A DNA stretch of 11,819 nucleotides from Enterobacteriaceae bacterium. Its GTDB lineage: Bacteria; Pseudomonadota; Gammaproteobacteria; Enterobacterales; Enterobacteriaceae. Below the pieces are notes generated by a model. The model did no database searches and was not told the DNA's origin. It saw only the letters and a list, made by a program, of their open reading frames with translations. This document shows positions 1 to 8,942 of this stretch, piece after piece. Each line of letters starts with the position of its first letter. The stretch's first letter is position 1. The stretch spans positions 1 through 11,819 of the forward strand of contig JALAGK010000212.1 of NCBI GenBank assembly GCA_022712475.1. Direction: 5' to 3'. Made by a program: the position numbers and the translations under genes.

Positions 1-1849
1 CCACTTCCAGTTCAAGGCGCTCGGCAAGTGACAATATCACCTCGACCATGCTGTCATCGTCGGGCAGCGCGTCGATAAACACTTTATCAATTTTCAGAAT
101 ATCGACAGGGATGGCCTTCATGCGGTGCAGTTGATGCAGGCTGGCATACCCCATGCCGAAGTCGTCCATGGCGATGCGCACCCCCGCGTCATGCAGCGGG
201 CGTAAAATGCTCACAGCGGCATCCGGGTCACTCAGGCGGCGGCTTTCCGTCACTTCAAGAATTAACGCACTGGGATCCACCCGGTGGCGATGTATCATTT
301 CATTGAGCATGGGCCCCAGTTCAAAATTCAGTAACTGAAGCGCTGAAAGATTCACACTCAGCGCCAGATGAATATCCTGACGCTGCCAGTCGGCCAGTAG
401 GCGGCAGGACTCTTCCAGAATCCAGTTACCCACCCGTACCATCAGGCCGCAGCGCTCAATTTGCTCAATGAGCCCTTCCGGCAGCGCCCATTCACCGTCA
501 GGCTGACGCTGGCGCAACAGCACCTCCGCACTCACCACCTGACCACTGCGCAAATCCACCTGCGGCTGGAGCCAGAGCGCAAAATCGCCGTGCTCCAGCG
601 CCTGCAAAATATCGTGCTCTTCGGTCATGCGCTGACGTGTAGCATCCATTTGTTGCGGGTTAAAAAACTGAATCTGGTGCTTACCGTGGCGGCGTGCTGA
701 GAACATGGCGGAGACGGCATGACGGTACAATAGCTCACCCGACAGGTCCGGCTCCCCCATCGCAATCCCAATGCTGGCCGACGGACGCACCGGCAGCGAC
801 TGCACCGGCAGTTTTTGCTTGAGTGCATCAACAATGTGCTCGGCAACCATCATCGCCTGCCACGGATCGCGCACGCCGCTCATCAGCACGGCGAAGTCAT
901 AGTGACTCACCTGCGCCAGCACTACCTCTTGTGGCAGTACCGAGCGAATTTTATCCACCAGACTCAGCAGCAGCATGTCACGCTGCTCTTCATTGAGCAC
1001 CGCCGCAGCATCGCGCAGCGTTTCACAGGCCACAATCAGTAACGCCGTTTCGCCGGAATGGGTCTGGTCCAACAGCGCCTGCAACAATGTTTTGTTTGGC
1101 AAGCCAGAGACGGCATGACGGGTCGCCTGCGCCTGGACCTCCTGCTGGAGGTGTAGCAGACGCTGCTGGTTGCGGTTATAGCTGCGCGCCAGCATGCCAA
1201 TCTCATCGTCCTGATGCAGGCGCGGTACGTCAAGCTGATGCCCGGCGACATCGTCAACATCCAGTCCGTCGAGGGTTTTCGCCATTTTGCGCAGCGGATG
1301 GACAATCAGGCGGTTGATACACCAGGTTATTGCCACCGTCATCACCAGCGCCAGCAACAGCCAGGTGGTGATAAGCGTCGACATGGTACTGATAATGAAT
1401 TTGTACATTCGCCAGGAGTCGGCCTGTAATACCAGGTAAGCGAGCGGTTGCGGGTTCGCCGGGCGCTCCAGCGAATAGAGCGGTAGCGTTATCTGGACCG
1501 GAAGCTCAAACAGACGTGAAATCAGCATCGGCACCGGGCGCTCATTAATAAAGCTGACGCGCAGCGCCTGGAACTGGTTAGGCAGCACCACGTCGGCACG
1601 GCCAATCACACCCACGGGCTGGATACTGTTAAGAATGCTTTCGGCCTCGGGAATATCGGCCTTCAGGATAGCCGCAGACAGTGGCTTGCGCACGGTATGG
1701 GCGATGCTCTCCATCTGTGTGGCCGTGGTATAGCGACTTTGCTGGACAAAATGGAATAACTGCACAACGACAAAAACAAAAATGAAGACGATGGAGACAA
1801 TCGCCACCATCGCCATTTGTTTTATCGTTAACGAACGCCTGACTCGCAA
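1..1849 (-). CDS. pdeK: PdeK/YhjK: HmsP-like membrane GGDEF-EAL protein, probable c-di-GMP phosphodiesterase (C-terminus missing)
   Basis: Reading from a TTG at 1849-1847, the frame stays open for 616 codons and runs off the left edge, so the last part of the EAL domain (perhaps about 50 residues by comparison with E. coli) is missing. Seen: an N-terminal membrane segment at about residues 12-33, a periplasmic domain (about 35-145), a second membrane segment (about 152-175), a HAMP-like stretch, a GGDEF-type domain and an EAL domain. The GGDEF motif is replaced by SHYDF (315-319), so cyclase activity is unlikely. In the EAL domain the signature reads EVL (E442) in AEVLLR; EVTES (532-536), DDFG (562-565) and LKIDK (585-589) carry the expected metal and catalytic residues, so phosphodiesterase activity is plausible. 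Family knowledge: this gene follows bcsC in E. coli. Inferred role: lowering c-di-GMP near BcsA. The TTG start is preferred over an in-frame GTG at 1855 because of the ribosome-site spacing and an E. coli-like N-terminus ([12 protein letters not shown]). Confidence 0.9.
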   Translation of the reverse strand, partial: MRVRRSLTIKQMAMVAIVSIVFIFVFVVVQLFHFVQQSRYTTATQMESIAHTVRKPLSAAILKADIPEAESILNSIQPVGVIGRADVVLPNQFQALRVSFINERPVPMLISRLFELPVQITLPLYSLERPANPQPLAYLVLQADSWRMYKFIISTMSTLITTWLLLALVMTVAITWCINRLIVHPLRKMAKTLDGLDVDDVAGHQLDVPRLHQDDEIGMLARSYNRNQQRLLHLQQEVQAQATRHAVSGLPNKTLLQALLDQTHSGETALLIVACETLRDAAAVLNEEQRDMLLLSLVDKIRSVLPQEVVLAQVSHYDFAVLMSGVRDPWQAMMVAEHIVDALKQKLPVQSLPVRPSASIGIAMGEPDLSGELLYRHAVSAMFSARRHGKHQIQFFNPQQMDATRQRMTEEHDILQALEHGDFALWLQPQVDLRSGQVVSAEVLLRQRQPDGEWALPEGLIEQIERCGLMVRVGNWILEESCRLLADWQRQDIHLALSVNLSALQLLNFELGPMLNEMIHRHRVDPSALILEVTESRRLSDPDAAVSILRPLHDAGVRIAMDDFGMGYASLHQLHRMKAIPVDILKIDKVFIDALPDDDSMVEVILSLAERLELEV

Positions 1850-1855
1850 ACTCAC

Positions 1856-1860
1856 TCTCC
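1856..1860 (-). promoter_or_regulatory. Ribosome binding site deciding the pdeK start
   Basis: On the minus strand this reads GGAGA. It lies 6 nt before the TTG at 1849-1847, a normal spacing. It directly abuts the alternative in-frame GTG at 1855-1853 and is therefore too close to serve it. An ATG at 1880-1878 is in another frame and stops after nine codons. An in-frame TAA just upstream limits any longer start. Confidence 0.6.
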
Positions 1861-1903
1861 GCGCTGACTCTGGTTGTGCATCTCTATAACGTTATGCGGC
1901 CAG

Positions 1904-1909
1904 AGTATA
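1904..1909 (-). promoter_or_regulatory. Candidate -10 element for pdeK
   Basis: The minus strand reads TATACT, matching five of six positions of the sigma-70/sigma-S -10 consensus, about 55 nt upstream of the pdeK TTG. No good -35 hexamer is found 17 nt upstream (GGCAAA is there). If it is a promoter it is weak, activator-dependent or of the sigma-S kind, which tolerates a poor -35. It lies in the only sizeable intergenic gap of the window. Confidence 0.3.
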
Positions 1910-1957
1910 CTGCATCAGGCGTCTTTTTTGCCGCCCTTGTCCCGTTATTACGGATAA

Positions 1958-4900
1958 TTACCAGTCGGCGTAAGGCACCAGCGGCTGCGGCGGCATATCC
2001 ATATCGCCCTGCCAGCCTTGCTGAGAGTAACGCAGGAAAATCAGTGCATGGCTTGGGGTGTAATCCTTCGCCTGCTGAATATCCACACCTGCGCCAAGCG
2101 ACCAGTGTGACGTTAAGCGTCGCTCCACCAGAAGCTGAGCGGTGTAACCCACGCCGGACGAGGCCGAGCCGGTCTCCATCGCAAACTTATCCGGGTAGTC
2201 GGTATCGTTCGGGATCAGGTTCGCGAGCGGATAGCGGCGCTGGTCGTTGGTTTTGGAATGTGACCACGACACCGATCCTCCCACCTCCCAGGACCAGTTC
2301 TCGGTACGCTGACGCCACACGACCGGCACAGAGAACGATACGTACTGCTGCGGGCTGTAATAGCCACCCTGGCCGAGCGTGTAACTGCTCAGGTCCTTGT
2401 CGTAGTGCCAGAGCATGTTGTTCAGACCCACGGTCACACGGCGATTGTTCTCGTTAATGAGCTTATAGTAATAACCGGTCATCCAACGCGCCCGCCAGTT
2501 ATCGGCCACGTTCTTGCCGGTAATCTGATCCATACCCAGGCTTGACCACACGCCGTGCGCTTCGCCTTTATCATAGCTAATGCTGACACCCGCGCCCGCA
2601 GCACGTACGCCGCCCCACACCGTATTGGTGTTCGGGTCACGCTGCCCGGCAAAGGAGAGCATGGAGCTTGAAATTGGGCGGCGATGGGCATTAACGGTAT
2701 AGCCAATCGGACCCAGATCGCTGGCGTAACTCACGCCGCCTACGACATCCACCACATCAAAGCCCATCGGCGTGGTGCCGATGTCTGCTTCCCAGGTACT
2801 GTTACGCCAGCCAACGGCAACGCTCGCGCCATTCGCTCGCTGGTTAAAGTTGCTGTCACAGCCGTGCTCGTAGCAGGTGCCCCACTTCTCAGTGTGGTTG
2901 CCACCAAAGCTGCCGGCATCCATATTCACCATATCGGTACGAAAGAACATGCGCCCGTCACTGAGCGGCGCATCAACCTGCAACATCGTGGTATGCGCTT
3001 TGAGGTCCGAATAGCCCGGTGTACCGCTGGAACCCCAGTATTCGTGATCCAGCGTGACGTTCACGTCCTGCTGGCGATAGAGGTCGGCGGCATCGCTGCG
3101 CAGCCCGCGCTTGAGCCAGTCGTCTTTCTCATCGTTACGTGTAAGACGGGTAAAGCTGTCGTTATCCTCCGGGCGCTTGTCGGTGATATCAGCCGCCACC
3201 ATCGCATCACGATACGTCTGTAGCGCCTGCTGAGGATGGCCGTTCGCGGCCTGGAAGCGGGCTGCATCACGCATCACCAGCGCACTGTCCATCGACGGCG
3301 GCAGGTTACGCGCCTGCGGGATAATACGGTCATAAATCTGCTGGGCACGCGATTCGTCGCCAAGTGCCGACCAGGCATTTGCTACGCGGCGTTCCACGTT
3401 GATTGATGGCGGCTCGGCCGGCGTGAGCGTGGCAAAACGTGCAAGGTGGCTGCGCGCGTCGGCCTTGTTGCCCTGGGCAATGGCCGTTTCAGTCAGCCCC
3501 AGCAGTGCGTCGTCATTGTCCGGGCTGCGTGAGAGCACTTTCTCATACAGCGTGCGAGCCTCAGAGAGGTCGCCCCGCTGCCCGGCCCAGTCGGCAAGAA
3601 TTAAGTCAATGCGATCCGATGGCGCTTGCTGGCGCAACAGCGCAATGGCCTGCGGCTCCTGGCCACTGTCGCGCAGGCGGTTAGCGGTTTCTAAAGTGTG
3701 GTTAAAGCGCAGCCGATCGGCCAGCTCATGAATATTGTCCGTCCACTTGCTTTGCGCCAGCGTGCTGAGATGGCTGAGTGCCGCACTGTCGCGATCGGTA
3801 CCGGAGAGATACAACCCATAAGCGTAAACCTGGTCCGGGTCATTGGGTTTCTTGCTGGCAAGCGCGCGGAACAGCCCGTCGGCTTCGCGACGCTGCCCGG
3901 CGGCATCCAGATCTTTTGCCAGCCGGTAGACAATCCAGACGCTGTCCGGGTCCATCTGCAAGCGCTTACGGTGCAGCGCGGCGGCCTGCGCCCAGCTGCC
4001 TTTCGCCTCCAGCGCCTCGGCCTGTTGCTCAAGGCGCGTGTCGGTCAGGCTGCGCTCGATATCGTCAATGCTGCGCCGCTGGCTCACATTAAGGCTGCGA
4101 ATAAACGCCTCGGCGCGCTCCGGTGACTGGCGGCGGTATACGTTCGCCAGCCCGCGCACCGCATTACTGTTGCCGCTGTCCATACGCAGCGCCTGGCGGT
4201 AGTAGCGCTCGGCGCTGGCGTCGTCGTTCTCTGCCGCCGCCACATCGCCCAGGCCAAGCACTGCATAGCTGTCGGTGTTATCCACGCTGCGCGCCTGCGC
4301 ATATTTCTGGCGCGCCAGCGCCGTGTTTTTTGCCTCCAGGGCCTTGTCACCCTGGTCAATCAACAGCCAGTAATGATTGGTCTGCAACAAACCCTGCCAC
4401 TTGCCGCTGCTGTCGTTGTTCGGATCCATCCGCAGCGCTTTCTGTAACTGTTGTACTGCCGCCGCGCGGTTGTTTTGTTGGGAATAAGCCTCACCCAGCG
4501 CGCCCACCAGTTCGGCGTCGTTTTTGTCTTTACTCAGTGCCGCTTTAAGCGGCGCCACGGCTTTCTGGCCGCTACCGCTTGCCACCTCTGCTAATCCCTG
4601 CGCACGAGCACGGAAGGTCGGGTCGGCCAGCTGTTGCTGTTGCTGTGCCAGTTTAGCTTTGGCGCTATCCACCGTCTCGCCTTCGTCGAACACGCTCAGA
4701 AAACGTTGAAGTGCGGCCACGCTCGCGGCACTAACCGGGATTTGCGACACCTGCGCATACCACATGTCGGCCGCCTGGCCGCGCCCACTGCTCGAGCGCG
4801 ACATCTGCTCAAGCAGCGCAAACCCTTCTTCGCGGCGATCGTCGCTAAACAGCATCTGCGCCAGCCCAGCACGCAGCGTGTTGTTGCCCGGCATACGCTT

Positions 4901-5428
4901 GTTGAGCGCCGCCAGTTCTTTCATTGCCCTGGCGCGCTCGGCGGGAACGCGAGCCACCAGCATCCAGTATTCCACGGCCAGATCGCCATCCGGCGGCGTA
5001 TCACCTTTAAACAGTTTTTTGTATTCGTCGATAGCTTCCGGCACGTGACCGGTCGTGCCTAACAGGCGCGCCTGTTGCAACGTCTGGCTGCCTTGCGGCG
5101 AAGCAACCGTCGCATCCGTCTGCGCCTGCTTTGTGGCCGCAGAGTCCGGGGCATTTTTCTTGAGCTTATCGAGCAGTTTTTGCGCACCCGCGTTATCGCC
5201 CTGACGCAGCAGATAACGGGCCTGAGCGGCCATCACCTGCGGGTCATCAGGCGCAATCAGCTCCAGACGGTAGAGCGACTGGCGCACCAGGTCGTCGCGG
5301 TTAGTGGCCTCGCCGAGGCGCACCTGTTCCAGCAATTGCTGCTGCACCGACGGTGCTGCGGAGGTCGTCAGCGGCATGAAAGCCATGCCAATAGAAAGCG
5401 TAATAAGACTTAATGAGAAACCGCGCAT
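1958..5428 (-). CDS. bcsC: BcsC: cellulose export TPR/outer-membrane beta-barrel protein
   Basis: A complete protein of 1156 residues, essentially the length of E. coli BcsC (1157 from memory), and similar to it throughout. It begins with a Sec signal peptide (about residues 1-24, cleavage near TSA|AP). A long all-helical TPR region follows to about residue 770; clear repeats lie near 303-340, 379-415 and 636-668, with the A/G/Y/P pattern of TPRs and ends such as ALRMDPNN. From about 790 to the end is the BCSC_C-type outer-membrane barrel, rich in alternating aromatic strands and ending in YADW, an aromatic C-terminus typical of outer-membrane proteins. Role from family knowledge: TPRs form a periplasmic bridge to the synthase and the barrel exports the glucan. 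The only cysteines are C852 and C857. The ATG overlaps the end of bcsZ by 19 nt. A GGGGG sequence 5 nt upstream (5434-5438) and an AGGA abutting the ATG may act as the ribosome site. Confidence 0.97.
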   Translation of the reverse strand: MRGFSLSLITLSIGMAFMPLTTSAAPSVQQQLLEQVRLGEATNRDDLVRQSLYRLELIAPDDPQVMAAQARYLLRQGDNAGAQKLLDKLKKNAPDSAATKQAQTDATVASPQGSQTLQQARLLGTTGHVPEAIDEYKKLFKGDTPPDGDLAVEYWMLVARVPAERARAMKELAALNKRMPGNNTLRAGLAQMLFSDDRREEGFALLEQMSRSSSGRGQAADMWYAQVSQIPVSAASVAALQRFLSVFDEGETVDSAKAKLAQQQQQLADPTFRARAQGLAEVASGSGQKAVAPLKAALSKDKNDAELVGALGEAYSQQNNRAAAVQQLQKALRMDPNNDSSGKWQGLLQTNHYWLLIDQGDKALEAKNTALARQKYAQARSVDNTDSYAVLGLGDVAAAENDDASAERYYRQALRMDSGNSNAVRGLANVYRRQSPERAEAFIRSLNVSQRRSIDDIERSLTDTRLEQQAEALEAKGSWAQAAALHRKRLQMDPDSVWIVYRLAKDLDAAGQRREADGLFRALASKKPNDPDQVYAYGLYLSGTDRDSAALSHLSTLAQSKWTDNIHELADRLRFNHTLETANRLRDSGQEPQAIALLRQQAPSDRIDLILADWAGQRGDLSEARTLYEKVLSRSPDNDDALLGLTETAIAQGNKADARSHLARFATLTPAEPPSINVERRVANAWSALGDESRAQQIYDRIIPQARNLPPSMDSALVMRDAARFQAANGHPQQALQTYRDAMVAADITDKRPEDNDSFTRLTRNDEKDDWLKRGLRSDAADLYRQQDVNVTLDHEYWGSSGTPGYSDLKAHTTMLQVDAPLSDGRMFFRTDMVNMDAGSFGGNHTEKWGTCYEHGCDSNFNQRANGASVAVGWRNSTWEADIGTTPMGFDVVDVVGGVSYASDLGPIGYTVNAHRRPISSSMLSFAGQRDPNTNTVWGGVRAAGAGVSISYDKGEAHGVWSSLGMDQITGKNVADNWRARWMTGYYYKLINENNRRVTVGLNNMLWHYDKDLSSYTLGQGGYYSPQQYVSFSVPVVWRQRTENWSWEVGGSVSWSHSKTNDQRRYPLANLIPNDTDYPDKFAMETGSASSGVGYTAQLLVERRLTSHWSLGAGVDIQQAKDYTPSHALIFLRYSQQGWQGDMDMPPQPLVPYADW

Positions 5429-6525
5429 TCCTGCCCCCGGTCATGGACCAGCTCGCCCTGAGAAGTAAAGCGAAAACGCTGCTGGTCCCAACCCTGGCCA
5501 AACAGTGTTAATACATAGCTGTAGTAGGCATCCGTCCCGGGGTAATTCTGTGCAACACGGCTTCTTTGCACGTAGAGCGCTTCATTATCCTGCAGCATGG
5601 GCAACAGTGAGGCAGAAAAGCCCACCGGCCCGTCATTTGTTAGTTTACCGCTGACCACATCAATCTTTTCCGGCGGTGCGCCGCGCTCCACCGTGGCGTT
5701 GACCATCGGCTGAAAATGCGTAAGCAGACGCGCCTTGTCAGGATCTTTATCACTAAGCATGCCTGCCCACAGGTAGGTACGAATAGCGTCATAGCTGCCG
5801 ACCAGCGCCGGTGTCTCCTGCATCTGCCAGTATTTATCTTTTTGCCAGCGCACCCAATTTGGGACAAAGCCTTTCGGCGAGGTTTCCAGCAGCAAGCGTA
5901 GCGCCGGCGCACGCATTGCTTTCCAGGGCGCGCCGTAGCGCTCAAAACGCGCCAGTAACTGCAGCGGCAGGTAGCTCGGGTTCAACTTCCAGCCATTATC
6001 TTTAACAAACCCCACTTTGCCCGGCAGCAGCATCTCACCAAGACCGGGAATGTTCACCACCTCTTCTTTGACGATAAGTTTGAGCAACTGCTGGCCGAGT
6101 TCGTCATAATCCGGACGATCCCACAGGCGGCCTGCTTCGAGCAGCGCCCAGGCAATCCACAAGTCAGAGTCTGAGGCCGAGTTGCTGTCCAGCACCGCCC
6201 ATTTGCCGTCTTCGCCATGCCCCCACAACCAGGCGGGCAGCGTACTTTTCATTGACCCTTGCGCCAGGTTGTTCTGCGTCCAGTCCAGAATCTGACTGAA
6301 TGCCTCACGGTCGTCTGCAACCAGCGCAAAAAACAAGCCGTAGCTCTGCCCTTCAGAGGTGCTTATCTGGCGTTTGTCGCTGGGGTCGATAATACGCCCC
6401 TGGTCGCTGATATAGTGTTGCTTAAACTGGTTCCACGCGGGCCAGTCGCAGGCGGCATTTGCGCCTGCGGCCGCCAGCAAGACGCCCGCGGCCAGTGTTT
6501 TACACCACAACATTGGCTTATTCAT
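5410..6525 (-). CDS. bcsZ: BcsZ: periplasmic endo-1,4-beta-glucanase, glycoside hydrolase family 8
   Basis: A complete protein of 371 residues (E. coli 368). It carries a Sec signal peptide (about residues 1-24, cleavage near ANA|AC), so the enzyme is periplasmic. GH8 landmarks are visible: the predicted proton donor E58 in TSEGQSYG (E55 in E. coli numbering), the NSASDSD stretch (115-121) and D246 in YDAIR (D243 in E. coli). It cleaves beta-1,4-glucan; in bcs operons it trims or edits nascent cellulose and affects its amount and packing. The mature protein has only two cysteines, C26 at the very N-terminus and C367 near the end, which could form a disulphide. Its ATG overlaps the bcsB stop by 8 nt and its end overlaps bcsC by 19 nt. 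GGAGG directly abuts this ATG, so initiation may instead occur at Met5 (6513); either start leaves a usable signal peptide. Confidence 0.97.
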   Translation of the reverse strand: MNKPMLWCKTLAAGVLLAAAGANAACDWPAWNQFKQHYISDQGRIIDPSDKRQISTSEGQSYGLFFALVADDREAFSQILDWTQNNLAQGSMKSTLPAWLWGHGEDGKWAVLDSNSASDSDLWIAWALLEAGRLWDRPDYDELGQQLLKLIVKEEVVNIPGLGEMLLPGKVGFVKDNGWKLNPSYLPLQLLARFERYGAPWKAMRAPALRLLLETSPKGFVPNWVRWQKDKYWQMQETPALVGSYDAIRTYLWAGMLSDKDPDKARLLTHFQPMVNATVERGAPPEKIDVVSGKLTNDGPVGFSASLLPMLQDNEALYVQRSRVAQNYPGTDAYYSYVLTLFGQGWDQQRFRFTSQGELVHDRGQECAVSH

Positions 6526-8932
6526 CCTCCGGATCCAGACGACGACGGCTGATGATGCGCAGTACGCGCCACAGCACCCAGGCCATCAGCAGCACAATGA
6601 CTGCAGCGAACACCGCCAGCAGCACCGGGTGGTTTGACAGCGCATACCAGATACGCTCAAACCACGGCAGATGCCCCACATAGTACACATCACCCACGCG
6701 CAGACTGTTCACGCCGGACTCACGAATCACCGACACCGATCCAAACATCGCCGCGCGTTTGCCGCTGTCATTGAGTGCGCCGTTAAGCAATTCATAGCCA
6801 CGCGGGCTGTCGGCCAACAGCGCAATCACGCTGCGCTGGCTGTGCCACGGAGACTGGAAGCCCACAATGGCCGCCATTGGGCCATCAGAACTGATAGTAG
6901 TCTGCACGTCTGGCGTACGGTCTTCCTGGCTCGGCATAATGCTCGGCAGCGTGGTCTGGCGAAACGGCATTTTCACCCAGCTCATCGCCGCTTCTACCAA
7001 CAGGTCAATGTGCTTATCGTCTTTCAGTTTGGCCGGGATACCGCCAATAATCAGTATGTCGGCATCTTTAGATTTAATTTCCTGCGGGTCTGTAGTGAGC
7101 GTCACGTTCACCGCAGCCAGACCGGTCTGCGCACCGATGGTGCCCATGGCATCCAGTAGCGTGGTGAGCTGGCCTGACGTTGGCTGTTTCGGCACGATAA
7201 CCATCGTTTCCGACAAATCCGCCATACGGCTAAACGGGAAGCTGGCGTTAGCAAACGCACGCAGGTCAGGCATGGCAATGAAGTGGTGATAGCGCGAGAA
7301 GTCGATGGTCGACTCGTCTTCAATCACCACGTGATTCTGTACCGGCTGGAAGGTAATACAGTTTTCAATGGAGCCACCCGGCATCGGGTTCATGTACTGG
7401 AAGTCAAAACGTAGCTGGTTAGCCGCGCCCAGGCGCAGCGCCGGAATGGAAACATCGTTTTTACCGTCCAGCAGACCCTGTACTACCGGCAAATGCAGCA
7501 GCAGGTTGTTTTTCTTCTCTTTGGGCTCAAGGCTAAAGGATTGCAGGAACTGGTTGTTCAGACTGATATCCATGCGTGAGCTGTCTTTGATAGGCGGGGC
7601 GGTGTAGCGATATTTCAGATCCATATCGATACCGTTGCTGCGCAGCAAATACAGATCCGGCGGCAGATTCAAGGTAACCGCAATCGAACCCGGCTCAAGA
7701 CCGCTTGACTGTAGCTGTTCTTCATAGGTTTTCAGTTCGCCAAAGGTTACCGGCTGGTCGGTACGTACCCAGTTGGGAGCATCATACGGCTTGCGCGGCA
7801 GCAGCGGATTGACGTCATCCACGGTAACCGCATTGCCGCGAAACAGGATGCTGCCCTGTGCAATTCCGCGCGCGGCCAGCAACAGGTCTTTATCGTCGCG
7901 GCCAAACACCACCAGCAGTTTCACATAGGGGTTGGTCGGATGATTCATCATCTCGATAGTTGGCGCTTTCACCGGCGGGTGCTCCCGCAGGAAGTCCGGT
8001 CGCTTGTCATTGGTCGCAAATACAATGGCGTTGCTGTCCGGCAAGCTATTGTAAAACACCGGGAAGTTCTGACCGCGCCAGACAGTACGCGTACCAAACC
8101 AGGAGGCGATAATGCTTGCCGCACGCTGCTGTGCAATATCCGGCGCGCTGGCAAATACCATCGGCAGCACCAGGCTGCGATCATCGCGGGCATCAAAGAA
8201 CGGAATGGGGAAATGGGACAAATCATTACGTACCGAGAGCGTCTGGTAAAACAGGTCCAGCGAGCTATTGCGCCCAACATCCAGCCACAGCGTACTGTTG
8301 GCCGGGTTTTCACACACGTCGCGATAATGCCCAACAAACTCGAGGCGCACGCGGTTAAAGTCGGTGATATACAGCGGGTCGATAGCCATCTGCGCGCGGG
8401 TCTTTTGCCCTAACTGCTCTTTGGTGACCGGCAGCACGCCCATCAGCTCGTCGTTGAGGTACACCTTAAGCTGTGACTGCACCGGCAGCAGCGCCGGAGA
8501 CGGCGTGTATTCAAGATTCAGCACCGCGCGCGACACGACTTCGTCGCTACGCAGGCCAAACTCCACCCCGCCAGTTGGATTCGTACCGCGCAGCACCATG
8601 CTACCCGGCGGTGGCGCAATTTGCGCAAAGTTGAGTTTCACTTCGCGTGACGGCGCATTTTCATCCACCATAACGGGCGCACCGGCGCCTTCTACGCCCG
8701 GCATGACCGCGCCAATGGGGGCATTCGGGTTACCGCTTTCAGGCTCGGCGGGCGTCAGGGCATCTACCTGCTCAGGTCCCTGCGTGACAATACCTTGCGT
8801 CGCAGGCGCAACAGCGGGCACCGTTGGCGCAGGCGTAGCGTGAGGGTTTGCGGGCGCAGCAAACCCAGGCGGGAAGTGAGAAGCGCTAAGCCCCAAAACC
8901 ACTGCACAAATCCAGGCGTGTTTTCTTTTCAT
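6518..8932 (-). CDS. bcsB: BcsB: periplasmic membrane-anchored cellulose synthase subunit
   Basis: A complete protein of 804 residues. The start was placed at the ATG at 8932, giving [10 protein letters not shown], nearly identical to the E. coli N-terminus; a longer frame from 9028 would lie mainly inside bcsA and add a non-signal leader. Seen: a signal peptide (about 1-25), then a Pro/Ala-rich, probably disordered linker (about 26-94), then the conserved body with the two carbohydrate-binding jelly-roll and two flavodoxin-like domains known for this family, and a C-terminal membrane helix (about 768-792) followed by the basic IISRRR. Cysteines C207 and C525 are in conserved contexts (DVCENP, ENCITF). 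Role: forms the inner-membrane synthase with BcsA, whose activity needs the BcsB C-terminal anchor, and guides glucan into the periplasm. The gene starts 10 nt after the bcsA stop without a clear Shine-Dalgarno sequence, and its end overlaps bcsZ by 8 nt. It is somewhat longer than E. coli BcsB (779), mainly through the linker. Confidence 0.97.
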   Translation of the reverse strand: MKRKHAWICAVVLGLSASHFPPGFAAPANPHATPAPTVPAVAPATQGIVTQGPEQVDALTPAEPESGNPNAPIGAVMPGVEGAGAPVMVDENAPSREVKLNFAQIAPPPGSMVLRGTNPTGGVEFGLRSDEVVSRAVLNLEYTPSPALLPVQSQLKVYLNDELMGVLPVTKEQLGQKTRAQMAIDPLYITDFNRVRLEFVGHYRDVCENPANSTLWLDVGRNSSLDLFYQTLSVRNDLSHFPIPFFDARDDRSLVLPMVFASAPDIAQQRAASIIASWFGTRTVWRGQNFPVFYNSLPDSNAIVFATNDKRPDFLREHPPVKAPTIEMMNHPTNPYVKLLVVFGRDDKDLLLAARGIAQGSILFRGNAVTVDDVNPLLPRKPYDAPNWVRTDQPVTFGELKTYEEQLQSSGLEPGSIAVTLNLPPDLYLLRSNGIDMDLKYRYTAPPIKDSSRMDISLNNQFLQSFSLEPKEKKNNLLLHLPVVQGLLDGKNDVSIPALRLGAANQLRFDFQYMNPMPGGSIENCITFQPVQNHVVIEDESTIDFSRYHHFIAMPDLRAFANASFPFSRMADLSETMVIVPKQPTSGQLTTLLDAMGTIGAQTGLAAVNVTLTTDPQEIKSKDADILIIGGIPAKLKDDKHIDLLVEAAMSWVKMPFRQTTLPSIMPSQEDRTPDVQTTISSDGPMAAIVGFQSPWHSQRSVIALLADSPRGYELLNGALNDSGKRAAMFGSVSVIRESGVNSLRVGDVYYVGHLPWFERIWYALSNHPVLLAVFAAVIVLLMAWVLWRVLRIISRRRLDPEDE
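6526..6530 (-). promoter_or_regulatory. GGAGG ribosome site at the bcsB-bcsZ junction with unusual spacing
   Basis: The minus strand reads GGAGG immediately followed by the annotated bcsZ ATG (spacing 0). The next in-frame ATG (Met5, 6513-6511) is 12 nt away. Neither matches the usual 5-9 nt, so the exact start is open. The site lies inside the last codons of bcsB, so coupling through terminating bcsB ribosomes is likely. Confidence 0.5.
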
Positions 8933-8942
8933 CACATTATCA

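Larger units (their letters stand above)
1850..1957. other. bcsC-pdeK intergenic region (108 nt)
   Basis: This is the only non-coding gap longer than 10 nt in the window. It holds the candidate -10 element and the pdeK ribosome binding site. A small inverted repeat (CCGT-AATA-ACGG, about 1944-1955) lies just after the bcsC stop, but its stem is 4 bp and no T-run follows on the coding strand, so I do not call a terminator. Read-through from bcsC into pdeK remains possible. Confidence 0.55.

Noticed and set aside
1942..1955. Inverted repeat CCGT-AATA-ACGG after bcsC as a terminator
   Set aside because: The stem is only 4 bp and no U-run follows on the coding strand.
1876..2457. 193-codon plus-strand frame over the bcsC 3' end and the bcsC-pdeK gap
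   Set aside because: It lies antisense to the conserved BcsC barrel, has an Arg/Pro/Ser-rich composition typical of a shadow frame, and shows no recognisable domain.
6440..6460. BcsZ as a lipoprotein (Cys right after the signal peptide)
   Set aside because: The residues before C26 are NAA, with no Leu/Val/Ile at -3, so this does not fit a lipobox; ANA|AC fits signal peptidase I.
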